Shown here one piece after another: positions 41,302 through 50,612 of a stretch of 64,000 nt of DNA. How positions within the stretch are numbered: the stretch's first letter is position 1; every line of letters starts with the position of its first letter. The position numbers and the translations under genes were made by a program. Source of the stretch: Cellulomonas sp. 73-92 (lineage in GTDB: Bacteria > Actinomycetota > Actinomycetes > Actinomycetales > Cellulomonadaceae); NCBI RefSeq assembly GCF_001898175.1, contig NZ_MKTH01000013.1, forward strand, positions 437,051 through 501,050. Direction: 5' to 3'. The notes under the pieces are model-generated. The model had not been told where the DNA came from. It saw nothing but the letters and a program-made list of their open reading frames with translations, and searched no databases.

Positions 41302-41393
41302 GCTACAGATCGCGGCATGTCTGCGCTACAACTCGCCGGCCCCAAGCGCTACAGAACGCGGCCCCATGGCGCTACGGAACGCGGGACGCCGAA
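41302..41393 (-). repeat. Four 23-bp-phased GCTAC repeats upstream of DUF4143 copy 2
   Basis: GCTAC begins at 41302, 41325, 41348 and 41371, again exactly 23 bp apart. All four are preceded by C (CGCTAC), and three continue as a GCTAC-G-A-CGCGG type unit. The first core is 9 bp from the start codon's first base, identical to the distance at copy 1. The proximal copy forms the presumed -10 (TAGCGT). Confidence 0.88.
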
Positions 41394-41484
41394 CGGTGAC
41401 GTACTCGAAGAGTTCGTTGAGCTCGGGCGCGAGCTCGACGAAGAGCGCCGAGCCGACCCGCACAAGGGTCTCAGGGAGGTCTGA

Positions 41485-41505
41485 CAGAGTCTCGAAATGA
41501 CTCTG
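41485..41505 (-). terminator. Stem-loop downstream of tRNA-Gly
   Basis: CAGAGTC (41485-41491), TCGAAAT, GACTCTG (41499-41505): perfect 7-bp arms, 15 nt beyond the tRNA 3' end on the minus strand. Likely the tRNA terminator. Confidence 0.55.
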
Positions 41506-41519
41506 AACTGCGGAAACGA

Positions 41520-41593
41520 TGGAGCGGGTGACGGGAATCGAACCCGCGCTCTCAGCTTGGGAAGCTGAAGTTCTACCATTGAACTACACCCGC
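41520..41593 (-). tRNA. tRNA-Gly (anticodon CCC)
   Basis: Minus strand, 74 nt including an encoded CCA. Acceptor arms GCGGGTG and CACCCGC pair fully; the D arm has GTTCAATGGTAGAAC; the anticodon stem TCAGC/GCTGA encloses TTCCCAA, giving anticodon CCC; the T arm is GCGGG-TTCGATT-CCCGT. The accessory island ends just beyond its 3' end. Confidence 0.96.
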
Positions 41594-41937
41594 GCGGCGG
41601 CACCCGGGAGGTCCCGGACGCGCTGCGGCCCCGATCCTACCCGGTCGGCGCAGGCCGCCTCGACGCCGCTCCGACCTGCGATTGCGGCCGCGCCGGCAAC
41701 CGCGGGCCCCACCGCGTGGTGGTCTTCGTGGGCGGCAGCTCCTCCTGGCAACCGGTGCCGACGGGGGCGCCGGCGCCGGCGGTGCGAGCGCCGGGCAGCC
41801 GCGCCGCGACCGGCAAGCTCGAGGACGTCGAGATGATGCTCCCAGGCGCCGGCGCGCTCTTCGAGGCCACCGGCGTACGACCGGGCGTCGGCGCGACCTG
41901 CGACCGGTGCCCCCGGTGCGACCCTGAAGGCGCAGAC

Positions 41938-42690
41938 ATGTCACTGATCGAGTGGATCGCGGTGGCCGCGGCGGGCTTCGGCGCGGGCGCCGTGAACACG
42001 ATCGTCGGCTCGGGGTCCCTCATCACCTACCCGGTCATGGTGCTGCTCGGCGTGCCGCCGGTGACGGCCAACATCGCGAACACGGTGGGCCTGGTCCCGG
42101 GGTCGCTGGCGGGCGCGTGGGGCTACCGCGACCGGCTCGGCGGCACCCGCCCGCTGCTGCTGCGTCTGGGCGCGGCGTCCCTGGCGGGTGCGGTGTGCGG
42201 CGCGGCGCTGCTCACCCGGCTGCCCAAGAGCTCCTTCGCCGCCGCGGTCCCGGTGCTCATCCTGGCGGCCGCGCTGCTCGTCGGGCTGCAGCCGCTCATC
42301 GTCCGGCGCACCAAGCCCACCGAGCGCACCCGCTGGAGGCAGGTGACGTTCTGGGTCTTCCTCACCGGGGTCTACGGCGGCTACTTCAGCGCCGCGCAGG
42401 GCGTGATCCTGCTCGGCCTGCTCGGCCTGTTCCTCGCCTCCGGCCTGCAGCAGCAGAACGCGGTGAAGAACGTGCTCCAGGCCCTGGTGAACCTCGTCGC
42501 CGCCGTCTTCCTCGTCGTCACCGCAGGCGTCGCCTGGAGGTACGCCGCGATGGTGGCGATCGGGTCGCTCGTCGGCGCCCCGGTCGGCGCGGCGCTGGCC
42601 AAGAAGATCCCGACCGGGCCGTTCCGGGCGGGCATCGTCGTCTTCGGCGTCCTCATGGCCGGCGTCATGGCGTGGCTGGCCAGGCGCTGA
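41938..42690 (+). CDS. TauE/SafE family transporter
   Basis: 250 aa from ATG 41938, with GAAGG upstream. Eight membrane segments in two repeats: AAAGFGAGAVNTIVGSGSLITYPVM (first signature) and GVYGGYFSAAQGVILLGLLGL with QNAVKNVLQALVNLVAA (second). This is the compact form of the family and is not closely similar to the exporter at 34459. Likely sulfite or organosulfur transport. No DUF1634 partner is present. Confidence 0.85.
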   Translation: MSLIEWIAVAAAGFGAGAVNTIVGSGSLITYPVMVLLGVPPVTANIANTVGLVPGSLAGAWGYRDRLGGTRPLLLRLGAASLAGAVCGAALLTRLPKSSFAAAVPVLILAAALLVGLQPLIVRRTKPTERTRWRQVTFWVFLTGVYGGYFSAAQGVILLGLLGLFLASGLQQQNAVKNVLQALVNLVAAVFLVVTAGVAWRYAAMVAIGSLVGAPVGAALAKKIPTGPFRAGIVVFGVLMAGVMAWLARR

Positions 42691-42752
42691 CTGCCGCCGG
42701 CCACCCGGGCGGGGCGGAGGCCTCGGCGGTGCGGGCCTGCGATCCTGGGGAC

Positions 42753-43340
42753 GTGCCGGAGCTTCGCACCTACCGAACGGGCGACCTTCCCGCGATGTAC
42801 CGCATCTGCCTGCTGACTGGCGACGCGGGCCGCGACGCCACCGCGCTGTACCGCGACCCCGACCTCCTGGCGCACGTCTACTGCGGCCCCTACCCCACCG
42901 CCGACCCGTCGCTGAGCCTCGTCGTGATGGACGACGAGGGACTCGCCGGTTACCTCGTCGGGACCGCGGACAGCGCCGCCTTCGCGGCGTGGGAGGACGA
43001 GCACTGGTGGCCGGCGCTGCGGGCGCGCTACCCGCTCGGGCCCGACGACGGCACGGCGGACCACGGCCTCGTCGAGCTGCTGCACCACCCGCCGCACGAC
43101 GAGCCGCCGACCGGCTACCCGGCGCACCTGCACATCGACCTGCTGCCCCGCCGGCAGGGCCAGGGCTGGGGGCGCCGGCTCATCGAGGCGTTCGCCGCGG
43201 CGCTCGCGGAGCGCGGCGTGCCTGGCATGCACCTGCGTGTCGACCCGCGGAACACGCCGGCCCTCGCGTTCTACGACCGCCTCGGCTTCACCCCCGGCGA
43301 GGACGGCGCGCTGGTGCGGCCGGTCAGCCCTCGACCGTGA
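42753..43340 (+). CDS. GNAT family N-acetyltransferase
   Basis: 195 aa from GTG 42753 (GATCCT and GGGGA upstream). Acetyl-CoA-binding motif A is LHIDLLPRRQGQGWGRRLIEAF near residue 130 (the Q-GWG-R part), motif B is LRVDPRNTPALAFYDRLGF. The long loop between strands (WPALRARYPLGPDDGTADHG) is typical of the O-GlcNAcase-associated/GNAT subgroup. Acceptor unknown. Its last 33 bases are part of a direct repeat shared with the end of the convergent epimerase gene. Confidence 0.82.
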   Translation: MPELRTYRTGDLPAMYRICLLTGDAGRDATALYRDPDLLAHVYCGPYPTADPSLSLVVMDDEGLAGYLVGTADSAAFAAWEDEHWWPALRARYPLGPDDGTADHGLVELLHHPPHDEPPTGYPAHLHIDLLPRRQGQGWGRRLIEAFAAALAERGVPGMHLRVDPRNTPALAFYDRLGFTPGEDGALVRPVSPRP

Positions 43341-43409
43341 TGCGGCGGGCCGACGCCCGCGGACCCGCCGACGGAACGCTGGTGCGGCCGGTCAGCCCTC
43401 GACCGTGAT
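43309..43409. repeat. 33-bp perfect direct repeat at the GNAT/epimerase 3' ends
   Basis: Bases 43309-43341 and 43377-43409 are identical (33 bp, 68 bp apart). Copy 1 encodes the end of the GNAT protein (VRPVSPRP and stop); copy 2 contains the stop of the epimerase on the minus strand. It looks like a local tandem duplication of about 68 bp with divergence of the remainder. Confidence 0.85.
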
Positions 43410-44366
43410 CCGGAAGGCCGCGGCCAGCTCCTCCCCCGGTTCCAGCACGACGACCCCGGTCCCGGGCACCCCGGCGGCGTGCAGCGCGAAGCCTCCGTTG
43501 ACGTGCGTCGTCGGCTCGACGGCGAGGTGGCCGCGGCCGCGCGGCGCGTAGAGGACGACGTGCGAGTAGGTCTCGTCGGCGTCGATCGTCACCGTGACGT
43601 CGGGGTCGGTGTAGCGCAGGGTCGCCAGCGGCCCCGGCGAGCGGTCGGTGAGGACGTCGTCGACGTGGATGACGCTCACGCGCCGCTCCGCCCGGAAGTC
43701 GGCACGGGGCGGGATCGCCCCCGCGGCGTCCAGCGCCAGCCCGCCGCGCAGCAGGTAGCCCGCGTTCGCGGCGACCCGGAGCAGGGGCCGGCCCGGCTCG
43801 TCGGGCAGCGGGGCCCCGACCGGGACGAGCGACCGGCGGAAGTAGGGGTGGTGGCCGAACCCGGCGGGGAACGGCTCGTCGTCCGTGTTGCGCAGGGTGG
43901 TCGTCACCTCGAGGGAGTCCCCGACCAGGGCGTATCCCACGCGCGCGGTGAAGCGCCAGGGGAAGTTGACCCCCACCATGTCGGAGGCGACGGCCTCGAG
44001 CACCACGGCGTCGTCGTCGCGCGCGACGAGGGCCCAGGGCGCGTTGCGCAGCGCGCCGTGGATCGCCGTGCCGTCGGCACCGTTGCGCTGCAGCTGCCAG
44101 CGCCGCCCCGCGAACGGCAGCACCCCGGCGTCGATCCGGTTGGACCACGGCACCATGGGGAAGCTCGCGGTCCGCTCCGGCTCGTTGCGGCGGCTGCGCG
44201 GCGTGGGGCGCAGCAGGTCGCGCCACAGCCCGTCGGCCGTCCGGACCCGGCCCGCCGCCAGGGCGCCGCCCGTGCCGGGCAGCACGTCCACCTCCCACCG
44301 GGCGCTGCGCACGGTGAGCATGGGGGACGTCGCCGGCGCGGGGCGGCGCAGCTCGTCGAGCGCCAT
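43392..44366 (-). CDS. Aldose 1-epimerase family protein
   Basis: 324 aa. WSNRIDAGVLPFAGRRWQL near residue 75 and IHGALRNAPW near residue 103 (His104 region), FGHHPYFRR near residue 173 (catalytic His), and a late VEPTTHVNGGF with the Glu base region are the mutarotase signatures. It interconverts anomers of glucose or galactose-type sugars. Its ATG directly abuts the stop TAG of the cellobiose phosphorylase gene, so the two are one operon: phosphorolysis yields glucose, which the epimerase can equilibrate. Confidence 0.87.
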   Translation of the reverse strand: MALDELRRPAPATSPMLTVRSARWEVDVLPGTGGALAAGRVRTADGLWRDLLRPTPRSRRNEPERTASFPMVPWSNRIDAGVLPFAGRRWQLQRNGADGTAIHGALRNAPWALVARDDDAVVLEAVASDMVGVNFPWRFTARVGYALVGDSLEVTTTLRNTDDEPFPAGFGHHPYFRRSLVPVGAPLPDEPGRPLLRVAANAGYLLRGGLALDAAGAIPPRADFRAERRVSVIHVDDVLTDRSPGPLATLRYTDPDVTVTIDADETYSHVVLYAPRGRGHLAVEPTTHVNGGFALHAAGVPGTGVVVLEPGEELAAAFRITVEG

Positions 44367-46835
44367 CTAGAGGGTCACGTGCACGTGGACCGTCGTGCCG
44401 GCGGGCGCGTAGGGGACGAGGTTGCCCTCGACCGGCGTGCCGTCCACGACGAGCCGTCCGCGGGAGCCGCGGACGCCGGAGTTCGTCACGTCGATGACGT
44501 ACGTCGCGCCGCGGGCCACCCGGGTGACGGTGAAGCTCGGCACCTCCGGCCCGATCTGCGGGTCGACGACGAGCCCGTCGAAGTCGGGCCGCACGCCCAG
44601 CAGGTGCTGCGAGACCGCGACGAAGTTCCAGGCCGCGGTGCCGGTGAGCCAGGAGTTCTTGGCCTCGCCGTGCCGCACGGCCTCCTTGCCGGCGATCATC
44701 TGCGCGTACACGTACGGCTCGAGCCGGTGCACGTCGCTGATGTCCTCGCGGTAGGCCGGAGTGATCCGCTTGTAGTAGTCGAAGGCGACGTCACCGCGGC
44801 CGACGATCGTCTCGCCGATGATCACCCACGGGTTGTTGTGGCAGAAGATGCCGCCGTTCTCCTTGTACCCCGGCGGATACGTCGAGACCTCGCCGAGCTC
44901 CACCTGGTAGGTGGTGTACGCCGGGTACTGCAGCACCAGGCCGTGCTCGGTGCCGAGCATCTCGGCCGACGAGTTCAGCGCCTGGATGGCCGGCGCCCCT
45001 TCGTCGTCCGGCCCGCTGCCCACGCCGATGCCGGCCAGCACGGCGAAGCCCTGCGGCTCGATCCAGATCTTGCCCTCGGGCTTGGCGTCGGTGCCGACGG
45101 GGTTGCCGAAGTAGTCGTACGCGCGCAGGAACCACCGGCCGTCCCAGCCGTCGGTCAGCACGGCGTGCCGCATCTCGTCGACCAGGGCGCGGGCCCGGGA
45201 CGCGGCGTCGCCGAGCCCCCGGCGCTCGGCGAGCTCCGCGTACTCGGCTCCGTACTTGACGAACATCGCCGCGATGAACACGGACTCCGCGACGCCGCCC
45301 GCCTTGTTCTCGGTCGTCTGGAAGCTCTCCCCCGGCGTGGTGGAGAAGCAGTTGAGGTTGAGGCAGTCGTTCCAGTCCGCGCGGCCGATGAGCGGCAGGC
45401 CGTGCGGCCCGCGGTGGGCCACCGTGAACTCGAAGCTGCGCGTCAGGTGCTCCCACAGGGGAACCTCGGAGCCCACCTCGTTGTCGAACGGCACGGGCTC
45501 GTCGAGGATCGGCCAGTCGCCCGTCTCCCGGATGTACGCCGCGACGCCGGCGATGAGCCACAGCGGGTCGTCGTTGAAGCCGGAGCCGATGTCGTTGTTC
45601 CCGCGCTTCGTCAGCGGCTGGTACTGGTGGTACGCCGAGCCGTCCGCGAGCTGCGTCGAGGCGATGTCGACGATCCGCTCGCGCGCGCGCTCCGGGACCA
45701 GGTGGACGAAGCCGAGCAGGTCCTGGTTCGAGTCGCGGAAGCCCATGCCGCGGCCGATGCCGGTCTCGAAGTAGCTCGCCGAGCGGCTCATGTTGAACGT
45801 GACCATGCACTGGTACTGGTTCCAGACGTTGACCATCCGGTCCAGCTTCTCGTCGCCGCTGGTCACCGAGTACGTCGAGAGCAGCCCGGTCCAGTAGGCG
45901 CGCAGCGCCTCGAACGCGGCGTCCGCCTGGGCCGCGGTGGCGAACCGGCCCAGCAGGGCGTGCGCGCGGTCGCGGTTGACGAGCTGGTGGGCGTCGTCCG
46001 CCCACTTCTCCTCGTCCGGGTTCTCCACGTAACCGAGCACGACGACGAGCTCGCGCGACTCGCCCGGCGCCAGGTCCACCGCCACGGAGTGCGAGCCGAT
46101 CGGGTACCAGCCGGAGGCGACCGAGCCCGCCGACGCCCCGGCCCGCGGCACCGCCGCCTCGCCGAGGGAGTTCCAGGGCCCGACGAACGTGTCGCGGTCG
46201 GTGTCGAAGCCGTCCGCGTGCTGGTTGACGGCGAAGACGGCGTAGTGGTCGCGGCGCTCGCGGTACTCGGTCTTGTGGTAGATCGCCGACCCGTACGGGC
46301 CGTCCTGCTCCACCTCGACCTCGCCGAGGGAGAGGTTGCGCTGGTAGTTCGTCTGGTCGTCCTGCGCGTTCCAGAGGCAGAACTCCACGAACGTGAAGAG
46401 CGTGAGGTGCTTGGCCGCCGGCGACGTGTTGGTCACCGTGATCTTCTGGACCTCGGCGTCCTCGCCGAGCGGCACGAAGTGCAGGGTGTCGACGCGCACG
46501 CCGCCCCGCTCCCCCGTGATGCGCGTGTAGCCGAGGCCGTGGCGCGCCTCGAAGGCGTCGAGGTCGGCCTTGACGGGCAGCCACGACGGCGTCCACACGT
46601 CGCCGCCGTCGTTGACGTAGAGGTACCGGCCGCCGGCGTCGGCGGGGATGTTGTTGTACCGGTACCGGGTCAGCCGGCGCATGCGGGCGTCGCGGAAGAA
46701 CGAGTACCCGCCCGCCTGGTGCGAGATGAGCGAGAAGAACCGCTCCGAGCCCAGGTAGTTGATCCACGGGTAGGGCGTGTGCGGCGTGGTGACGACGTAT
46801 TCGCGAGCTTCATCGTCGAAGTGGCCGTAGCGCAT
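44367..46835 (-). CDS. Cellobiose phosphorylase (GH94)
   Basis: 822 aa from ATG 46835, with GAGAGG upstream. N-terminal [38 protein letters not shown] opening (quoted by its PWINYLG and FFSLISH parts) and the (alpha/alpha)6 barrel with [14 protein letters not shown] near residue 485, whose Asp is the catalytic acid, match Cellulomonas and Clostridium enzymes. It splits cellobiose with phosphate to glucose 1-phosphate and glucose in the cytoplasm. A CebR-type box lies in the promoter and the epimerase follows directly. Length is the family norm. Confidence 0.93.
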   Translation of the reverse strand: MRYGHFDDEAREYVVTTPHTPYPWINYLGSERFFSLISHQAGGYSFFRDARMRRLTRYRYNNIPADAGGRYLYVNDGGDVWTPSWLPVKADLDAFEARHGLGYTRITGERGGVRVDTLHFVPLGEDAEVQKITVTNTSPAAKHLTLFTFVEFCLWNAQDDQTNYQRNLSLGEVEVEQDGPYGSAIYHKTEYRERRDHYAVFAVNQHADGFDTDRDTFVGPWNSLGEAAVPRAGASAGSVASGWYPIGSHSVAVDLAPGESRELVVVLGYVENPDEEKWADDAHQLVNRDRAHALLGRFATAAQADAAFEALRAYWTGLLSTYSVTSGDEKLDRMVNVWNQYQCMVTFNMSRSASYFETGIGRGMGFRDSNQDLLGFVHLVPERARERIVDIASTQLADGSAYHQYQPLTKRGNNDIGSGFNDDPLWLIAGVAAYIRETGDWPILDEPVPFDNEVGSEVPLWEHLTRSFEFTVAHRGPHGLPLIGRADWNDCLNLNCFSTTPGESFQTTENKAGGVAESVFIAAMFVKYGAEYAELAERRGLGDAASRARALVDEMRHAVLTDGWDGRWFLRAYDYFGNPVGTDAKPEGKIWIEPQGFAVLAGIGVGSGPDDEGAPAIQALNSSAEMLGTEHGLVLQYPAYTTYQVELGEVSTYPPGYKENGGIFCHNNPWVIIGETIVGRGDVAFDYYKRITPAYREDISDVHRLEPYVYAQMIAGKEAVRHGEAKNSWLTGTAAWNFVAVSQHLLGVRPDFDGLVVDPQIGPEVPSFTVTRVARGATYVIDVTNSGVRGSRGRLVVDGTPVEGNLVPYAPAGTTVHVHVTL

Positions 46836-46861
46836 GAGCTGGCGCCTCTCGGTGTTCGCTG

Positions 46862-46875
46862 AGGGAGCGCTCCCA
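46862..46875. promoter_or_regulatory. CebR-type operator of the cellobiose phosphorylase operon
   Basis: Minus strand TGGGAGCGCTCCCT, one mismatch from the known CebR consensus TGGGAGCGCTCCCA. It lies just downstream of TATGCT (minus strand, 46889-46894), the likely -10, so bound repressor would block initiation. Cellobiose is the usual CebR inducer. Confidence 0.85.
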
Positions 46876-46964
46876 CGCTCCGGGTGCCAGCATAGCGGGC
46901 CGGTGCACCACCCGACAGACGGCCGCCAGGCCCCCCGCGCGGGGCGGGCCACTACCGTGGGCAC

Positions 46965-47540
46965 GTGCTGCTCTCCGACCACGACATCCGGTCCGAGCTC
47001 GAGTCCGGCCGGGTCCGTCTCGACCCGTACGAGCCCGCGATGATCCAGCCGTCGAGCATCGACGTGCGGCTCGACAAGTACTTCCGCCTGTTCGACAACC
47101 ACCGCTACGCCGTCATCGACCCGGCCGAGGAGCAGCCCGAGCTGACCCGCCTGGTCGAGGTGCCCAGCGGCGAGTCGCTCGTGCTGCACCCCGGCGAGTT
47201 CGTGCTCGGCTCGACCTACGAGGCCGTGACGCTGCCCGACGACGTGGCGGCCCGCCTCGAGGGCAAGTCGTCGCTCGGCCGGCTCGGCCTGCTGACGCAC
47301 TCGACCGCCGGCTTCGTCGACCCCGGGTTCACCGGGCACGTCACGCTCGAGCTGTCGAACGTCGCGACGCTGCCGATCAAGCTCTGGCCGGGCATGAAGG
47401 TGGGCCAGCTGTGCTTCTTCCGGCTGTCCTCGCCGGCCGACGAGCCGTACGGCGCCGGGGCGAACGGCTCGCGGTACCAGGGACAGCGCGGGCCGACGGC
47501 ATCCCGCTCGTGGATGAGCTTCCACCGGACGCCCCTGTGA
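46965..47540 (+). CDS. dcd: dCTP deaminase (possibly bifunctional with dUTPase)
   Basis: 191 aa, standard length. The catalytic block is [32 protein letters not shown], with SSLGR near residue 110 and the Glu of the LEL strand. The start [17 protein letters not shown] and the [12 protein letters not shown] tail, which closes over the nucleotide, are conserved. It deaminates dCTP on the route to dTTP; actinobacterial forms may also release pyrophosphate. TACCGT (46953-46958) ends 6 nt before the GTG, a leaderless start. Confidence 0.95.
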   Translation: MLLSDHDIRSELESGRVRLDPYEPAMIQPSSIDVRLDKYFRLFDNHRYAVIDPAEEQPELTRLVEVPSGESLVLHPGEFVLGSTYEAVTLPDDVAARLEGKSSLGRLGLLTHSTAGFVDPGFTGHVTLELSNVATLPIKLWPGMKVGQLCFFRLSSPADEPYGAGANGSRYQGQRGPTASRSWMSFHRTPL

Positions 47541-47550
47541 CGGTCGGCTG

Positions 47551-48594
47551 ATGGCCGACGGTCCCCGGCTCACGGCCGACGCCGCCGCGCTCTCCCGCCA
47601 CCTGCTCGTCCTGCCGGAGGGGCCGGACGCGGCGGAGGTCGGCACCCTCGCCGTGTGCCGGTTCGCCGCGGCGCGCTGGGAGGACGTGGACGCCGCCTTC
47701 GCCCGCGCCGCCGGCGGTGCGCCGGTCCGCGCCCTGCGGCTCGGCCGGCTGTCGAGGCTGGTCGGCCCCTTCTTGCTGACCGCGGCGGACCAGGCGCAGC
47801 TGCGCGTGCCGGGCCAACCGGCCTCGGCCTGGCAGCTCGACTGCCCCGTGGAGCGCGGAGACGCGCCGGGCCCCGGGGGAGACCGGGACGGGCTGAAGCG
47901 TGCGTTCCCCGACGCGTTGCCGGTGCGCGAGGAGGAACGCGCCGTGCAGTGGCTGGTCGCCGTCGCGCGCCGCCTCGCCGGCTCGGTGCGGATCGGCGGG
48001 ACGGGCACCGTGCTGACGCCCGACCCGGCCGCCCAGATCGACCTCACGGTGCACACCGACGGCTGGATCGAGCCGGCGGAGCTGCTGGCGGTGGCGCGGC
48101 AGGTGGTGCCGCGGGTGCGGGCGTCCGGCGCGGGGAACCGCTACCTCGGGCACGACGAGCCCCTCGACCCCCGCCTCGAGGCGCACCTCGAGCGGCACGG
48201 CGTGCAGGACGAGCGCGAGCGGTCACGGCTCGCGGCGGAGGCCGCCGCCTACGACGCCTACATGATGAGCCACCCGCAGGAGGCGACCGGCTACGGCATC
48301 GAGGCCAACCTCGGCGTGGACGGGATCCTCACGGTCGAGGTCGCGGGGCTGGACGAGGTGCCCCTGGTGCTCGCGTCGCTGCCCTGGACGCGGGACGGGG
48401 TCGTCGCCTACCGGGTCCACTGGGAGCCGACGGACTTCGTCGAGCTGGAGCTCGAGCGACCCTCGCTGGCGCACCGCGTCGCCCGAGGCCGCGCCGCGCC
48501 GCAGGTGCGGGGGGTCGCCCGCGCGCTGCAGGCGGTGGTCGGCGGCGTGATCCTCGACGCGTCCGACTTCCCCGTGGACCCGTCCACCCTGTAG
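47551..48594 (+). CDS. Hypothetical protein
   Basis: 347 aa, soluble, acidic. I do not recognise a family. Codon bias is strong throughout, so it is a real gene. The centre has a conserved-looking strand-rich part ([28 protein letters not shown] as separate strands) and the C-terminal third begins [21 protein letters not shown]. It starts 10 nt after dcd and is probably cotranscribed with it. No signal peptide or membrane segment. Confidence 0.65.
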   Translation: MADGPRLTADAAALSRHLLVLPEGPDAAEVGTLAVCRFAAARWEDVDAAFARAAGGAPVRALRLGRLSRLVGPFLLTAADQAQLRVPGQPASAWQLDCPVERGDAPGPGGDRDGLKRAFPDALPVREEERAVQWLVAVARRLAGSVRIGGTGTVLTPDPAAQIDLTVHTDGWIEPAELLAVARQVVPRVRASGAGNRYLGHDEPLDPRLEAHLERHGVQDERERSRLAAEAAAYDAYMMSHPQEATGYGIEANLGVDGILTVEVAGLDEVPLVLASLPWTRDGVVAYRVHWEPTDFVELELERPSLAHRVARGRAAPQVRGVARALQAVVGGVILDASDFPVDPSTL

Positions 48595-48613
48595 CCCGGG
48601 CGCCCGCCGAGGG

Positions 48614-50524
48614 TCAGCCGGCCGCGGTCGGCGTCCGGGCGGCGAACTGGGTCGTGTACAGGTCGGCGTAGAGGCCGCCCGCGGCGAGCAGCTCCTCGTG
48701 CGTGCCCTGCTGCACCACGCGGCCGTCGTCGACCACGACGATCCGGTCCGCGGCACGGATGGTCGACAGCCGGTGCGCGATGACCAGGCTGGTGCGGCCG
48801 ACGAGCGCGGCATCGAGCGCCGCCTGGACCGCGGCCTCCGACTCCGAGTCGAGGTGGGCCGTCGCCTCGTCGAGCACGACGACGTCGGGCGCCTTGAGCA
48901 GCAGCCGGGCGATCGCCAGCCGCTGGCGCTCGCCCCCCGAGAGCCGGTAGCCGCGGTCGCCCACGACCGTGTCGAGGCCCTCCGGCAGGCCGGCGACGAG
49001 GTCCCAGATCTGGGCCTCCCGCAGCGCGAGCTCGAGCTCGTCGTCGCTCGCGGTGGGCTTGGCGAACAGGAGGTTGGCGCGGATGGTGTCGTGGAACAGG
49101 TGCGCCTCCTGCGACACGACCCCGACGGTGGCCCGCAGCGAGGCTGCCGTGACGTCGCGCAGGTCGAGCCCGGCGATGCGGACGGATCCACGCGTCGGGT
49201 CGTACATCCGGGTCACGAGCTGCGAGATCGTCGTCTTGCCTGCCCCCGACGGGCCGACGAGGGCCACCATCGAGCCCGGCGGGACGGTGAACGACACCTC
49301 GTGGAGCGTGTCCGCGGGCGGGTCGGCGCGCAGGGTCGCGACCGCCTCGAGGGACGCGAGGGAGACCTCGTCGGCCGACGGGTAGCGGAAGCCGACGCCG
49401 TCCAGCGTGACGCCGGCGCCGTGCGCGTGGACGGCCGCCCGCAGGTCCACCGCGTCGGGCTTCTCGGCGACCGTCGGCACCATGTCCAGCACCTCGAGCA
49501 CGCGGTCGAAGCTCACCAGCGCGGTCATGACGTCGACCTGGACGTTGGACATCGCGGTGAGCGGGCCGTAGAGGCGGGTGAGGTAGGAGGCGAGCGCGAC
49601 GACGACGCCGACCGTGAGCTGGCCCTGCACGGCCTGCCAGCCACCGAGCCCGTAGACGATCGCGACGCCGATCGACGCCACGGTCGTCAGGCCGATGCGG
49701 AACCAGGAGGCGTTCATCGCCAGCCGGACGCCGATGTCGCGGACCCGGCCGGCCTGCGCGCGGTAGGCGGCGGACTCCCGGTCCGGGTCGCCGAACACCT
49801 TGGCGAGGTGCGCGCCGGCGACGTTGAAGCGCTCCTGCATGAACTGCGAGGCGTCGGCGTTGAGCTCGTACGACTCCCGCGTGATGGCGGCGATCCGGTG
49901 CCCGAAGAAGCGCGCCGGCAGGACGAACGCCGGGAGCAGCACGAGGGACAGCAGGGTGAGCTGCCACGACATCGACAGCATCGCCCCGAGCACGAAGACG
50001 ACGGTGAGCGTGTTGCTCACCACGTTCTGCAGCGTCGAGGTGAACGCCTGCTGGGCGCCGAGCACGTCGCCGTTGAGGCGCTGGACCAGCGCGCCCGTGC
50101 GGGCGCGGGAGAAGAAGGCGAGCGGCATCCGCTGCACGTGGTCGAAGACGGCGGTGCGCAGGTCGAGGATGAGGCCCTCGCCGACGCGCGACGACAGCCA
50201 GCGCTCCGCGACCGACAGGCCGGCTCCCAGCACCGCCAGCGCGGCGACCGCGGCGGCGACGCCGACGACGACGTCCCCACGGTGGGCCGCGATGCCGTGG
50301 TCGATGAGGATGCGCAGCAGCCACGGCGTCAACGCACCGGCCGCGGCATCCACCGCGATGAGCAGGACGAACAGGGCCAGCTGCCAGCGGTACGGCCGGG
50401 CGAAGCCGAGGATGCGGCGCAGGGTCGCGCGGCCGAGCCTCTTGTTCGTCACGGACGAGTCCTGCGCGAACGTGCGGAGCATGCGGCCGCCACCCATGCC
50501 CGCGCCGGGGATCTGGTGAGACAT
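48614..50524 (-). CDS. ABC multidrug/lipid exporter half-transporter (fused permease-ATPase)
   Basis: 636 aa from ATG 50524 (GGGAGGT upstream). Six-helix ABC type-IV exporter domain at about 35-335, ATPase at 370-625: Walker A GPSGAGKTT, Q-loop VVSQEAHLFHDTIRANLLF, signature LSGGERQR, Walker B DVVVLDEATAHLD, switch His in LVIAHRLSTIR. One polypeptide holds both parts, so it probably works as a homodimer. It is divergent from a MarR regulator across an AT-rich region with inverted repeats. Confidence 0.9.
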   Translation of the reverse strand: MSHQIPGAGMGGGRMLRTFAQDSSVTNKRLGRATLRRILGFARPYRWQLALFVLLIAVDAAAGALTPWLLRILIDHGIAAHRGDVVVGVAAAVAALAVLGAGLSVAERWLSSRVGEGLILDLRTAVFDHVQRMPLAFFSRARTGALVQRLNGDVLGAQQAFTSTLQNVVSNTLTVVFVLGAMLSMSWQLTLLSLVLLPAFVLPARFFGHRIAAITRESYELNADASQFMQERFNVAGAHLAKVFGDPDRESAAYRAQAGRVRDIGVRLAMNASWFRIGLTTVASIGVAIVYGLGGWQAVQGQLTVGVVVALASYLTRLYGPLTAMSNVQVDVMTALVSFDRVLEVLDMVPTVAEKPDAVDLRAAVHAHGAGVTLDGVGFRYPSADEVSLASLEAVATLRADPPADTLHEVSFTVPPGSMVALVGPSGAGKTTISQLVTRMYDPTRGSVRIAGLDLRDVTAASLRATVGVVSQEAHLFHDTIRANLLFAKPTASDDELELALREAQIWDLVAGLPEGLDTVVGDRGYRLSGGERQRLAIARLLLKAPDVVVLDEATAHLDSESEAAVQAALDAALVGRTSLVIAHRLSTIRAADRIVVVDDGRVVQQGTHEELLAAGGLYADLYTTQFAARTPTAAG

Positions 50525-50551
50525 CGGCACCTCCCGCGTGGTGAGCGGTGC

Positions 50552-50582
50552 TGAGGTTAACTCACTATGTGTCTCATTCACA
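50552..50582. promoter_or_regulatory. Candidate MarR operators between exporter and regulator
   Basis: TGAGGTTAACTCA (50552-50564, near-palindromic around GTTAAC) and TGTG-N7-CACA (50568-50582) lie in the only AT-rich patch of this divergent gap. Two sites could serve the two promoters. Confidence 0.45.
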
Positions 50583-50612
50583 ACCATCCGTCCGCGCGCT
50601 AGCCTCGGCGCC

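Noticed and set aside
35369..41593. Integrase or attachment-site duplication of the tRNA-Gly 3' end
   Set aside because: I found no recombinase gene and no clear second copy of the tRNA 3' sequence in the window; integration here remains an inference.
43479..46862. 1,127-codon plus-strand frame opposite the epimerase and cellobiose phosphorylase
   Set aside because: Repetitive Val/Arg/Asp composition, no domain, and it lies opposite two well-supported genes.
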